NCBI RefSeq assembly: GCF_026626705.1
Contig: NZ_JAPNKC010000001.1
Coordinates: 3,720,001 to 3,784,000, forward strand
Length of the DNA: 64,000 nt
Source of the DNA: Pyxidicoccus sp. MSG2
GTDB taxonomy: Bacteria; Myxococcota; Myxococcia; Myxococcales; Myxococcaceae
Direction of reading: 5' to 3'
Positions 56,501 to 64,000 of the stretch are shown in pieces. A program made the position numbers and the translations under genes. The number at the start of each line of letters is the position of its first letter. The first letter of the stretch is position 1. The notes under the pieces are model-generated. The model was not told the origin of the DNA. It was given only the letters and a program-made list of their open reading frames with translations, and did no database searches.

Positions 56501-57312
56501 ACCCGCTCCGAGTGCCAGGCCGCCGCCCCCTCCGCCGCCTCCAGTTGCGACTCCGCCGCCGTCCGCGCCCCGGCTTCCTCGCCGAGCCGCGCCTGCGCCG
56601 CCTCGCGGTCCGCCTCGGACATGAGGGCAATCGCCGCCAGTCCCTGCGCCCGCCGCGTCAGCTCCTCCTGCTCCGCCCGGTTCTTCTCGTGCGCGGCGAC
56701 GGACAGCCGGCTGTACACCTCCGTGCCCGTCATCCGCTCCAGCAACTCCGCGCGCTCGCTGGCATCCGCCTTGAGGAAGGCCGCGAACTCGCCCTGCGCC
56801 AGCAGCGCCGAGCGGCGGAACTGGTCGAACGACAGCCCCAGCCGCTCCTGAATCGCGGCGAGCACCTCGCCCTTGGTGCGGCCGAACTGCTGCGCGCTGG
56901 CCACCTCCGTCAGCGTCATCTCCTGCGGCCGGAAGCGCCCCTCCGCGCGGCTGCGCGCGCGCCACACCGACCAGCGCGCCCGGTAGCGCTTCCCGTCCTT
57001 TCCCTGGAAGTCCACCTCGGCGTAGCCTTCGCCCGCCCCGCGCCGCAGCATGCCGCGCACGTCGTACGCCGACAGCCGCGCCTCCTCCTCTTCATCCGCC
57101 CGGCCCACCGGCGCGCCGCCACGCCCGCCCAGCCGGGGCGTGCGGTCGAACAGCGCCAGGCACATCGCGTCCAGCAGCGTGCTCTTCCCGGCCCCCGTGG
57201 CACCGGTAATCGCGAACAGGCCCAGCCTGTCCAGCGGCGGCCGGTCCAACTCGAGGGCGAAGTCGCCCGCGAAGCTCGTCAGGTTGGAGCCGCGGATGGC
57301 GAGAATCTTCAT
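53503..57312 (-). CDS. sbcC: Exonuclease subunit SbcC (SMC-like ATPase)
   Basis: The 1269-residue protein has the Rad50/SbcC plan: N-terminal Walker A GATGAGKST near 36, then long Ala/Glu/Arg-rich coiled coils (about 200-600 and 630-1050) joined by the zinc hook CPLCG near 612, and a C-terminal head with signature LSGGESFLVSLALALGL and Walker B TLFIDEGFGTLD. It is somewhat longer than the E. coli protein (about 1050). With SbcD it cuts DNA hairpins and ends during repair and replication. Its start overlaps the sbcD stop as ATGA, as is usual for this pair. Confidence 0.95.
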   Translation of the reverse strand: MKILAIRGSNLTSFAGDFALELDRPPLDRLGLFAITGATGAGKSTLLDAMCLALFDRTPRLGGRGGAPVGRADEEEEARLSAYDVRGMLRRGAGEGYAEVDFQGKDGKRYRARWSVWRARSRAEGRFRPQEMTLTEVASAQQFGRTKGEVLAAIQERLGLSFDQFRRSALLAQGEFAAFLKADASERAELLERMTGTEVYSRLSVAAHEKNRAEQEELTRRAQGLAAIALMSEADREAAQARLGEEAGARTAAESQLEAAEGAAAWHSERVGLLGAELSAETKAAEAAQALEEAAPRAARLEEVRAAESFRGTVAAAEGAERRWTEAEAAQGARASEAQKALAESAARKVVLRDAERARTGAQDAEVAARPALEAAAALDARLAVVAREAEEARGRAETSRGAAGTAKAELESVLAREAAARTEGEGARRWLTEKAHWVALAGEWPRWQRELERYETALGEGRKAREEAGRLRGDVDRLRGDVTLRREEKAAVAEAEEMAQAAATHAEAAEGGEAGAARRALRETLLARQDVLRALEVAREGLTSDGAEERAAEGEATKAKAEAEAAEGVAREAAARRAEREAALKEARRALSMAQATQSYASHRTLLREGEACPLCGATEHPYAREVSALDGLVAESTARVETLETERAEASRTEMEASAKGAAARARAGQAEARRETAAARCAEHRAAWGGARGKWLRSVAGAGQGAAHDASLAPEAGETTEAGAWLRAARAEVQERLAALKAEEEAAEGLARAAREARAALETQRTRREAAAEMLRRAEESLTRAEGTLNEVLARVEAAEALRRQVLADVAPVFSQDEGWEAKLEADPATFRGNCAKRVALWKTKEEARLKAEAREAEEQKHRARAQGLVDVSTQHAEEHAKLAALKEEERSEVARARAALLHGRSTEDVRAELRARLDAAVESFERAREAAEAAKQAERVATARAEDAVRARTEAVEARESARAALAEQLSARGTTLDAVKALLAHDAAWCEAEARALSALRETLAQARAVLAERRERRTRHEESGPPSLSEAEALPARERLRADVEARRRAEATLRARLESDDAARARHGTEAAALEERQRETEVWKALGELIGSHDGKRFKVFAQSLTLDALLLHANAHLRELARRYRLMRVPGHDLDLQVVDGDMGDEVRSVASLSGGESFLVSLALALGLASLSSETTQVETLFIDEGFGTLDPETLEVALATLDALQATGRQVGIISHVSGLAERIGVQVRVVKQGGGRSRLVVEGDPGMVPPAVGQQVA

Positions 57313-58550
57313 GACGCCTCCTCCACCTCGGCCAGCAGCGTGTGGAAGGCCTCCAGCAGCACCGGGGACGGCGGCTCCTGGAAGTCCCTCGCGTAGCGCG
57401 CGCGGAAGACGTCCTCGGGCGTGCGCTCCTTCAGGGACAGGCCCGGCTGCGCTTCGGCCAATGCGCCGCCGATACCCGTGTACGCCGGGGTCAGCTTCAC
57501 CAGTCGCACCGCCTTGCCCTCCAGGACCTTCTCCACCTTCTGCCGCAGCGACGGCTCAGGCCGGGGCAGCGCCACGCAGACCTCCAGGTAGGGACGCGTC
57601 CACTCCGGCGAGCCCTCCTCGCGCTCCGGCAGTGCCTCCAGCAGCGACACCACCTCCTCCAGCGGTACCGCCTCCCGCGCGGGCACGCGCACCATGTCCG
57701 TGGTGCGAGGCACCGTCAGCGGCCGCACGCCCTCCAGCGCGTCACCCTTCAACTCCACCAGCAACACCTGGTGCCGGTAGCCCGCCTCCGACAGGGACAG
57801 TGGCAGCGGCGAGCCGCTGTAGCGCACTCCCTCGCGCCCGCCCACGCGCTGCGCTTTGTGCAGGTGGCCCAGCGCCGCGTACGCCACGTCCTCCGCGAAC
57901 AGGTCCACCGGCAGCGCGTGCTGGTTGCCACCCAGAATCTTCCGCTCGCTGAGCGCGGAGAGCTCCGTGCCCGTCATGTAGCAGTGGCCCATGGCCACCA
58001 GCGCCTGTCCGGACTGGCGCCTGCGCCGCGCCGCGGACAGCACCTCGCCGTACACCGCGCGCACGCCCTCCACCAATCGGTCTCCCGCCTCCACCGGCAC
58101 GGGCGGCAGGTCCGCGGGCCGCAGGTAGGGCACCGCCGCCACCCACGCGCCCACGTGCCCCTTCGCGTCGTGCAGTGGCACCAGCAGTCGCTCCAACTCA
58201 AGTTCCCCGCGCGCGCGCGGCAGGCCGCCCACCACGCGCACGCCGAGCGCGGCGAAGAGCGGGTCCGGCGCGTCCAGCCGCGCGGCCGAGTCGTGGTTGC
58301 CTCCGATGACGACCACGTCCAGCCGGGGCAACCGCCTGCGGGCGCGCGCGACGAAGTGGTACCAGGCCGCCTGCGCATCCGCGCCGGGGTTGGCGGTGTC
58401 GAAGATGTCGCCGGCCACCAGCAGCGCATCGACGGCGTGCGCCTCCAGCGTGTCCAGCAGCCAGTCGAGGAAGGCCGAGTGCTCCGCCTCTCGCGAGACG
58501 TCGTACAGCGTGTGCCCCAGGTGCCAGTCCGACGTGTGCAACAGGCGCAT
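57309..58550 (-). CDS. sbcD: Exonuclease subunit SbcD (Mre11-like nuclease)
   Basis: The 413-residue protein has all five metallophosphoesterase motifs: HTSDWHLGH from residue 5, VAGDIFDTAN near 45, GGNHDSAAR near 82, AMGHCYM near 184 and GHLHKAQ near 224. The C-terminal cap region (about 280-413) contacts DNA and SbcC in the family. It is the nuclease of the SbcCD complex. The ATG at 58550 has GGAGGG about nine bases upstream; a longer reading has no support. The 291-bp gap upstream should hold the promoter and contains TTCC-T-GGAA (58672-58680) with GCGC on both sides. Confidence 0.95.
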   Translation of the reverse strand: MRLLHTSDWHLGHTLYDVSREAEHSAFLDWLLDTLEAHAVDALLVAGDIFDTANPGADAQAAWYHFVARARRRLPRLDVVVIGGNHDSAARLDAPDPLFAALGVRVVGGLPRARGELELERLLVPLHDAKGHVGAWVAAVPYLRPADLPPVPVEAGDRLVEGVRAVYGEVLSAARRRRQSGQALVAMGHCYMTGTELSALSERKILGGNQHALPVDLFAEDVAYAALGHLHKAQRVGGREGVRYSGSPLPLSLSEAGYRHQVLLVELKGDALEGVRPLTVPRTTDMVRVPAREAVPLEEVVSLLEALPEREEGSPEWTRPYLEVCVALPRPEPSLRQKVEKVLEGKAVRLVKLTPAYTGIGGALAEAQPGLSLKERTPEDVFRARYARDFQEPPSPVLLEAFHTLLAEVEEAS

Positions 58551-58841
58551 CCCGCGTCCACCCTCCCTCGCCCCGCGGCGCAAGGGCCGCGGGCAGCCTC
58601 CCCTGGGGAAGCCACCCGCTCCAAGCGGCAGGCGCTTGCTCCCTTACTCGCTCCCTCTGACATGCGCGCAAGTTCCTGGAAGTTCGCGCAGTTACGAAGG
58701 CGACTCCCCTGGCGGGTCCTGCCACCCGAACGGACGTGGGGTGTAGGTACCCTTCACGCCCGGACACCTTCGACGGCCGCGCTGGCACCCTGTCCGCGTG
58801 CCAGCGGCTTCACGCCCGAACGTCGGTCCGAGCGAGGCGGC

Positions 58842-61553
58842 TCACCCCCCGCGCGCCCGCCTCCGCCGCAGCGCCAGCGCGCCCAGGGCCAGCCACGCGA
58901 GCGGCGCCACCGGGGCCGCGCCGCAGCCGCAGCCGCTGTCGTCCCCCGGCTCCTGCGGCTCACCCGTCCCCGCGTCCGGCTGTGACAGCGCGCAGCTCCC
59001 GTCACCGGCGCACACCGTCACCTGCACCTCGGACTGCATCCCCGCGGTGTCCACCACGACGAAGCGGACGAGGTGCCCGCCCGGCGTCAGCCCGGTGGTG
59101 TCCCAGCGGTTGTGCTCGCCGCCGAAGTGGAAGTGGTTGTCCGTGCGCGTGTCCGTGTATTGCAGCACGCCGTCCACGTAGAACTCGGCGCGCGTGCAGC
59201 CCACGTCGTCCACGCAGTCACCGAAGAACTCGCCCGTGGCGCCGCCGGACACGCGCTCACCCTCCTGGGGGCGCGTGAGGACGGCGCGCGGCGCCTCGTC
59301 CGTCTTCACGGTGATGCGGAAGGACTGCTCCGCGTCCGGAACCTCGCCGTTGCTCACCCGCACGACGACGTCCACCGAGCCCGCCGCCGAGGGCGTCCAG
59401 GAGAGCAGGCCCGTGGCCGCGTCGAGAGCCATCCCCGCCGGCACCGTGCCCACCAGCGAGTACGTCGGGGCCGGCCGGGCCTCCGCCTCCACGTCGTAGC
59501 GGTAGGGATTTCCCACCACCGCGGTGGTGATGGGCGTGGAGGTGATGATGGGGGCCAGCGGCTCGTCATCCACCTCCGTGGCCACCACCGAGCGTGCATC
59601 CAGCCCCGGCGCGGCCACGGTGATGGTGGCGACGCCGCCGAGGCCGTCCGCGTCTGGCGCGGCCGCCAGGGTGACAGTCCTCGGCGTGTTCCAGTTCCCG
59701 GCCGTGAAGGAGAGCGAGGCCCCGTCCTGCACCGTGATGTCCGCGTCGCCCTGCGTGGGAGCCACGTTGACGGTGACGTTGCCCGAGGGCTGCTTGGACA
59801 GCGACACGTCGAAGGTGGCGGTGCCGTTCTCCGGGACGGACACCTGCGAGGAGGACAGCACCAGCCTCGGGGCGTTGTTGTCGATGGTGGTGACCACCAC
59901 CGCCTCCTCTCCGAGCCCCGCCGCCGTCACCGTGAAGGTGGCGACGTCCTCCACGGCGTCCACATCCTCCACCGCCTCGAGCGTCACCACGCGGGGAACG
60001 CTCCAGTCCGTCTGGGAGAAGGTGAGCGAGCCGCCACCGACGACGCTCAGGTCCTCCGAGCCCCCCAGGGCCCGCGTCACCTGCACCGTGACGGCCGCGG
60101 TGGGGGCCTGGGCCAGGCGCACGGTGAAGGCGGTGCGCCCGCCCTCCACCACGCGCAGGTTGAGCCCGGACACCACCAGCTTCTGCCCGGGCGCGGAAGG
60201 GACGATGCGGCGCACGGTGCCGTTGGTGTACCCGAGCGCGTACAGCGCCCCGTCCGGCCCCACCGCCATGTCCACGTTCGCCGAGAAGCCCGTGCCCCAC
60301 TCGTCCACCGTGGCCACCGAGTTGTCCGCCGCCAGCGTGGCGCGCGTCACCTGCGCGGAGTTGTAGTCGCCGAAGAAGAAGTTGCCGCGGTACTCCGGAG
60401 GGAAGAGCGTGGCGTCATAGAAGGTGCCGCCGGTGAGGGAGCCGCCCAGCGCCTGCGTCGTCGCGGTGCCGCCTCCGCTGCTCGCATCCGGCTGCCCCGG
60501 CTGTGCCACGGTGAAGGTGGTGGCGGTGGGCTCGGCGGGCGCGCTGGCGACGTAGAAGGTGCCGTTGAAGCTCGCGTTGCCCACGCCCGCGAGGGTGAGC
60601 TTCTCGCCCTTGCGGAAGCCGTGCGCCCCGGTGGTGGTGAAGGTGGTGACGCCCCCGCTGCGCACCGCCCCGGCCCCGGTGAGGTTGCGCGTGTCGACGC
60701 TGTTGGTGCGGTACTTGATGACGGGTTGGATGTAATCGTTGGTGGTGGGCTGGTTGTTCTCGTAGTCGTTGTAGCCGGCGTGGTTTCTCCTACCCACCAC
60801 GAAGACCTGCTCGTAGCCCGTGCCCACGGTGTTGCTCCACAGCTTCCCGGTGGACGGCTGGAAGGTGAGCGTGAAGGGATTGCGGAAGCCGCGCGCCCAG
60901 ATGTACTCGTTGTTGGGGCCCACGCCGTCGTTGAAGGGGTTGTCGTTGACGGGCGTGCCGTCCAGGTTGGCGCGGCCCACCTTCGCCGCGAGCGACGTCA
61001 GGTCGGCATCCACGCCAGTGCCGTTACCCAGGTCGCCAATGGACCAGTACAGCTTCCCGTCCGGGCCGAAGCCCAGGCCTCCGCCGTCATGATTCTGCCC
61101 GACGGTGGGCAGCCCGGTGACGACCTGCGTGCGCGCGGTGCCCACGCCATTGGCATCCGTGTAGCGGACGATGCGCTGCTCGGAGGCGGAGACGGTGACG
61201 AAGAAATAGACGTACCGGTTGACCACGTAGTTCGGGTCGAACGCGATGCCGATGAGACCGCACTCGCTGTTGGTGTGGACGTTGAGCTCCGTCGCGAACA
61301 CGCGCGAGATGGGCGTATTCGTTCCCGACTGCGTCTCCAGGGCGCCGTCCTTCATCGCCACCGTGCGCACCACGCCATTCTTGAGGATGATGAACAGGCG
61401 GCCCGAGCCATCCGGCGCCCACGCCATGCCCGTGGCGGGTGACAGCGCGCTGGACGTGTAGGCCGTCTCCGTGAAGCCGGCAGGCACCGAGGCCGCCCAT
61501 GAGGGGGAAGACCAGAGCAGGAACAACAGCGATGTCATGAGGGGGGTACGCAT
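58842..61553 (-). CDS. Sugar-dehydrogenase-like beta-propeller protein with MYXO-CTERM tail
   Basis: The 903-residue protein has a signal peptide and a glucose/sorbosone dehydrogenase-type propeller at about 25-440 (ECGLIGIAFDPNYVVNRYVY, QNHDGGGLGFGPDGKLYW, IWARGFRNPFTLTF, FFFGDYNSAQV), which in the family may bind PQQ. An extra beta-rich insert of about 85 residues (NLTGAGAVRSGG onward) splits one blade. Two Calx-beta-like domains, a putative-Ig (He_PIG) domain with GMALDAATGLLSWTPS and an Ig-like domain follow. The end GCGCGAAPVAPLAWLALGAL plus RRRRARGG is a MYXO-CTERM sorting signal, so the protein should reach the outer surface or be released. Enzymatic activity is not certain. Confidence 0.88.
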   Translation of the reverse strand: MRTPLMTSLLFLLWSSPSWAASVPAGFTETAYTSSALSPATGMAWAPDGSGRLFIILKNGVVRTVAMKDGALETQSGTNTPISRVFATELNVHTNSECGLIGIAFDPNYVVNRYVYFFVTVSASEQRIVRYTDANGVGTARTQVVTGLPTVGQNHDGGGLGFGPDGKLYWSIGDLGNGTGVDADLTSLAAKVGRANLDGTPVNDNPFNDGVGPNNEYIWARGFRNPFTLTFQPSTGKLWSNTVGTGYEQVFVVGRRNHAGYNDYENNQPTTNDYIQPVIKYRTNSVDTRNLTGAGAVRSGGVTTFTTTGAHGFRKGEKLTLAGVGNASFNGTFYVASAPAEPTATTFTVAQPGQPDASSGGGTATTQALGGSLTGGTFYDATLFPPEYRGNFFFGDYNSAQVTRATLAADNSVATVDEWGTGFSANVDMAVGPDGALYALGYTNGTVRRIVPSAPGQKLVVSGLNLRVVEGGRTAFTVRLAQAPTAAVTVQVTRALGGSEDLSVVGGGSLTFSQTDWSVPRVVTLEAVEDVDAVEDVATFTVTAAGLGEEAVVVTTIDNNAPRLVLSSSQVSVPENGTATFDVSLSKQPSGNVTVNVAPTQGDADITVQDGASLSFTAGNWNTPRTVTLAAAPDADGLGGVATITVAAPGLDARSVVATEVDDEPLAPIITSTPITTAVVGNPYRYDVEAEARPAPTYSLVGTVPAGMALDAATGLLSWTPSAAGSVDVVVRVSNGEVPDAEQSFRITVKTDEAPRAVLTRPQEGERVSGGATGEFFGDCVDDVGCTRAEFYVDGVLQYTDTRTDNHFHFGGEHNRWDTTGLTPGGHLVRFVVVDTAGMQSEVQVTVCAGDGSCALSQPDAGTGEPQEPGDDSGCGCGAAPVAPLAWLALGALALRRRRARGG

Positions 61554-61665
61554 GACCGACGAAGCTAACGCACGGGAAGCGCGGCTTCAGTCCGTCATCT
61601 TGTCCGCGCCCATGCCGTGCTGCACCTTCGTCGGCTTTTTACAATCCGGTTGCCGGCGCAACGCC

Positions 61666-62448
61666 TCACCAACTGATGAAGCCCTCCAGGTACAGCGCGG
61701 CCTGACCGGCGATGCGCACGCGAGAGCCTCGCTCCTCGCAGCGCAGCTCACCCCCGCGCGCGGACACCTGCCGGGCGGAGAGCGCTGATTTGCCCAGGCG
61801 CTTCGCCCAGTACGGCACCAGCGAGCAGTGCGCGGAGCCCGTCACCGGGTCCTCCGGCACGCCCGCGCGCGGCGCGAAGAAGCGCGACACGAAGTCCACG
61901 TCCCTGCCCGGCGCCGTCGGCACCACCGCGAAGGTGTCCAGCGTCGCCAGCCGCGCCAGGTCCGGACGAAGCGCGCGCACCTGCTCCTCCGAGTCGAAGA
62001 CGGCCACGAGGTCTCTCGAGGCGAACGTCTCACGCGGCGCCGCGCCCAGCGCCTCCACCAGCCCGGCGGGCACCGGGCACGGCGTGGGCGGCCGCGAGGG
62101 GAAGTCCATGGCCAGCCACCCATCCGCCTCCTGCGTCACCACCAGCGGCCCGGAGCGCGAGGCGAACTCCACGCGCTCCAGCCCCACCTCCCGGCGGTGG
62201 AAGAGCACCCACGCCGCCGCGAGGGTGGCGTGGCCGCACAGGTCCACCTCCTGCGTGGGGGTGAACCAGCGCAGCCGGAGGCCGCCAGACTCGCGGACGA
62301 AGAAGGCCGTCTCGGAGAGGTTGTTCTCCAGGGCGATGGCCTGCAGGTCCGCGTCCGGAAGCCACGCGTCCAGCGGGCACACCGCGGCGGGGTTGCCGCC
62401 GAAGACGCGGGAGGTGAAGGCATCCACCTGGAAGAGGGGCAGGCGCAT
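61666..62448 (-). CDS. PhzF-family isomerase/epimerase-like protein
   Basis: The 260-residue protein fits the PhzF family in length and motifs: FQVDAFTSRVFGGNPAAVCP at 6-25, catalytic-type Glu46 in ENNLSETAFF, RWFTPTQEVDLCGHATLA and EDPVTGSAHC near 208. PhzF itself isomerises a phenazine precursor; most bacterial members have unknown substrates and no phenazine genes are near. It is cytosolic. The ATG at 62448 has AAGGAAG seven bases upstream and begins directly at the family motif; 62463 is a less likely start. The acyltransferase gene ends 31 bp away in the same direction, so they may be cotranscribed. Confidence 0.9.
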   Translation of the reverse strand: MRLPLFQVDAFTSRVFGGNPAAVCPLDAWLPDADLQAIALENNLSETAFFVRESGGLRLRWFTPTQEVDLCGHATLAAAWVLFHRREVGLERVEFASRSGPLVVTQEADGWLAMDFPSRPPTPCPVPAGLVEALGAAPRETFASRDLVAVFDSEEQVRALRPDLARLATLDTFAVVPTAPGRDVDFVSRFFAPRAGVPEDPVTGSAHCSLVPYWAKRLGKSALSARQVSARGGELRCEERGSRVRIAGQAALYLEGFISW

Positions 62449-62479
62449 GGGGCTTCCTTTCATTCACCGCCCCGCCGGC

Positions 62480-63223
62480 TCAGCCGGTGGCGGACAGGGT
62501 CTGCTCGTACAGCGAGCGCACGCGTGAGGCCAGCGCCACCGGGTCGGGGCCGAACGTCTCGGGCGGCAGCGGCGGCAGCACCCGTACGCGGATGGAGGCG
62601 CGCGGGTGCATCCAGGGGCCATCGCCGTCCAGCAGCTCCGGCGTGCCCTCCACCACCACCGGCACCACCGGCACGTGCTCCTCCAGCGCCAGCTGGAACG
62701 CGCCGCGCTTGAAGGGCAGCAGCTGGCCTCCGGTGGAGTAGGTGCCCTCCGGGAAGATGAGCACCGGCATGCCCCGGCGCAGCCACTTCCGGCACGGGTC
62801 CATCAACTGGTGCAGGGCGGTGGAGGTGCCGCGAACGATGGGGACGTAGGCCAGCAGCGACATCATCCACCCCACCAGTGGCAGGGAGAACAGCGACGCC
62901 TTGGCCACGAACTTGTACGGGTAGCGCAGGCCCATGACGGCCAGGATGTCCACGGCGGACTGGTGATTCACCACCAGCACGCACGGCCCGCGCGGCAGCA
63001 GCTCGCGGCCCTCCACGCGCGTGCGCCAGCCCGGGGACAGGTGCAGCCACAGCCCATGGCACCAGCGACACACCAGCGAGTGCAGCAGCCGGCGGTCCCT
63101 GTCGAAGGGATACGTGACGAGCAGCAGCAGCGCCCCCAGCGTGAAGAGCACCGGGGCGGTCAGCGCGAAGACGAGCCAGAACCAGAGCGTGACGGCGTAC
63201 TTCATGGCGAGGGCCCAGGGCAT
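62480..63223 (-). CDS. 1-acyl-glycerol-3-phosphate acyltransferase-like protein (PlsC family)
   Basis: The 247-residue protein has an N-terminal membrane helix (LWFWLVFALTAPVLFTLGALLLLV) and the acyltransferase motifs in order: His87-x4-Asp92 (NHQSAVD), YPYKFVAKASL, FPEGTYSTGG near 153 and VPVVPVVVEG near 178. It probably adds a second acyl chain to lysophosphatidic acid in phospholipid synthesis. The ATG at 63223 is preferred; 63205 (MKYAV) is an alternative. It faces the glycosyltransferase gene divergently across 112 bp and lies upstream of the PhzF-family gene. Confidence 0.9.
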   Translation of the reverse strand: MPWALAMKYAVTLWFWLVFALTAPVLFTLGALLLLVTYPFDRDRRLLHSLVCRWCHGLWLHLSPGWRTRVEGRELLPRGPCVLVVNHQSAVDILAVMGLRYPYKFVAKASLFSLPLVGWMMSLLAYVPIVRGTSTALHQLMDPCRKWLRRGMPVLIFPEGTYSTGGQLLPFKRGAFQLALEEHVPVVPVVVEGTPELLDGDGPWMHPRASIRVRVLPPLPPETFGPDPVALASRVRSLYEQTLSATG

Positions 63224-63335
63224 AGCATCATCCGCCCCCCCGGCGCTCCAGGGCCTCCCCGCCCCGCCCGAGGACGCCTGCCCGGCATCACTCGCGACTG
63301 GAAACCCCGGGGTTCCTGACATACACGCACCGTGC

Positions 63336-64000
63336 ATGGAGCTGTCCTCCCCCCCGGCCACTGGCCCTCTCCCCGCCCGGCCCACGTCCGGCGTGGAGAC
63401 GTGGCTGACGGCCGGCCTCGTCCTGGCGGCGGTGGCGGCGCTGGCCTATCTCTGCGGCTACATGGCCGTGCCCATCGTGGACGACGCGGCCATCTCCATC
63501 GCGTACGGCCACACCTTCTTCAGCGGCGGAGGCCTGCGCGTCACTCCGGCCTCACAGCCGGTGGAGGGCTTCTCCAATCCGCTCTGGACGCTGCTGCTGG
63601 GGCTGAGCCACCCGCTGGGCCTGCCGCCGGACACGTACGCGCACACGCTGGGCATCATCTTCGGCCTGCTGGCGCTGCCCCTCTTCGCGCTGTGGGGCCC
63701 TGCGTCGGAGCGCCGCGCCCCGCGCCTGGAGGACGCCGCCGCGCCATGGGTGGCCGCCTCCAGCGCCACGTACGCCTCGTGGATTTCGAGCGGCATGGAG
63801 ACCGGCCTCCAGTCCTTCCTCCTCGCCGCGGCCGGAGTGCTGCTGCTGCGAGCGCTGCGCACCGGGACGGGCGCGAGCACGGGCCTGGCGCTGGGCCTGC
63901 TGTGCCTCACGCGTCCGGAAGGCATCCTCTACACCGCCGCGGCCGGCGCGCTCTGGCTCGTGCACCGCGCGCTGGAGCGGCGCTGGACGGGACGGCAGGC
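63336..64000 (+). CDS. GT39-like membrane glycosyltransferase (3' end outside window)
   Basis: The first 221 codons are present and the frame is open at the edge. A membrane helix (GLVLAAVAALAYLCGYMAV) leads to VDDAAISIAYGHTFFSGGG and VEGFSNPLWTLLLGL, where the double Asp and the VEGxSNPLW run are typical of large multi-helix glycosyltransferases of the PMT/ArnT-like kind that use lipid-linked sugars outside the inner membrane. Further helices follow (LLAAAGVLLLRAL, TGLALGLLCLTRPEGILY). The acceptor cannot be told. The ATG at 63336 is the first plausible start after the divergent acyltransferase. Confidence 0.82.
   Translation, partial: MELSSPPATGPLPARPTSGVETWLTAGLVLAAVAALAYLCGYMAVPIVDDAAISIAYGHTFFSGGGLRVTPASQPVEGFSNPLWTLLLGLSHPLGLPPDTYAHTLGIIFGLLALPLFALWGPASERRAPRLEDAAAPWVAASSATYASWISSGMETGLQSFLLAAAGVLLLRALRTGTGASTGLALGLLCLTRPEGILYTAAAGALWLVHRALERRWTGRQ

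Noticed and set aside
58551..58841. A LexA-type SOS box upstream of sbcDC at TTCC-T-GGAA (58672-58680)
   Set aside because: The palindrome is short and does not match LexA boxes known to me; it is mentioned only with the sbcD gene.

Overview
This 64-kb window is very GC-rich and reads as a chromosome segment of a predatory, fruiting-type myxobacterium (Myxococcota, Myxococcaceae-like). The support is the genes themselves: abundant lipoproteins with a Leu-x-x-Cys lipobox, thrombospondin type 3 calcium repeats, a MYXO-CTERM sorting tail, Ser/Thr kinases with the variant HxDVSPxN catalytic loop, a PilZ protein coupled to a kinase, and a large VWA/TSP3 lipoprotein that matches the gliding-motility protein CglD. 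No rRNA, tRNA or CRISPR array was seen. Long antisense frames are common at this base composition and were not annotated.

Layout. 1-6845 (minus): a five-gene heavy-metal RND efflux operon (OM channel, small periplasmic/membrane accessory, adaptor, pump, His-rich lipoprotein), with overlapping stop/start codons between the first four genes and a cluster of TGTGAC/GTCACA half-sites upstream. 7042-10232: a transmembrane Ser/Thr kinase divergent from a DUF4397 lipoprotein. 10437-14637 (minus): two tandem, nearly identical lipoproteins that fuse an N-terminal tandem-repeat domain to a serine beta-lactamase-like domain; one copy has lost the YxN tyrosine. 15433-16686: a metzincin-type lipoprotein protease. 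16700-22130: an accessory, decayed stretch with tails of at least four genes, IS66-like and IS91-like transposase scraps and a 152-bp direct repeat, interleaved with intact genes (Ig-like lipoprotein, PhoD-like phosphatase, DUF4136 lipoprotein, Cys-rich lipoprotein). 22134-25844: HrpA RNA helicase. 25916-31863: a trypsin/FG-GAP lipoprotein, a LysM protein, a small lipoprotein and a broken MYXO-CTERM gene.

32109-39638 (plus) is a coherent methionine locus: bifunctional aspartokinase/homoserine dehydrogenase, cystathionine gamma-synthase, cystathionine beta-lyase, then the D/L-methionine ABC importer metNIQ. Between metC and metN lie a TTGACA box, a 28-codon ORF carrying Met-Cys-Cys-His codons in the loop of a hairpin, a possible antiterminator pairing and a strong intrinsic terminator. 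This looks like a ribosome-mediated attenuator responding to cysteine (or methionine) supply and is the main candidate for something undescribed. An IS30-family element with a nonsense mutation follows at 39686-40990.

41017-43895: an NtrC-type response regulator and its histidine kinase. 44029-47921: two coupled secreted/membrane genes, an MBL-fold hydrolase and an M14 carboxypeptidase. 48066-51425: the CglD-like adhesin. 51593-53484: PilZ plus kinase. 53503-58550: sbcDC. 58842-64000: a MYXO-CTERM sugar dehydrogenase-like protein, a PhzF-family protein, a PlsC-family acyltransferase and the start of a GT39-like membrane glycosyltransferase that leaves the window.
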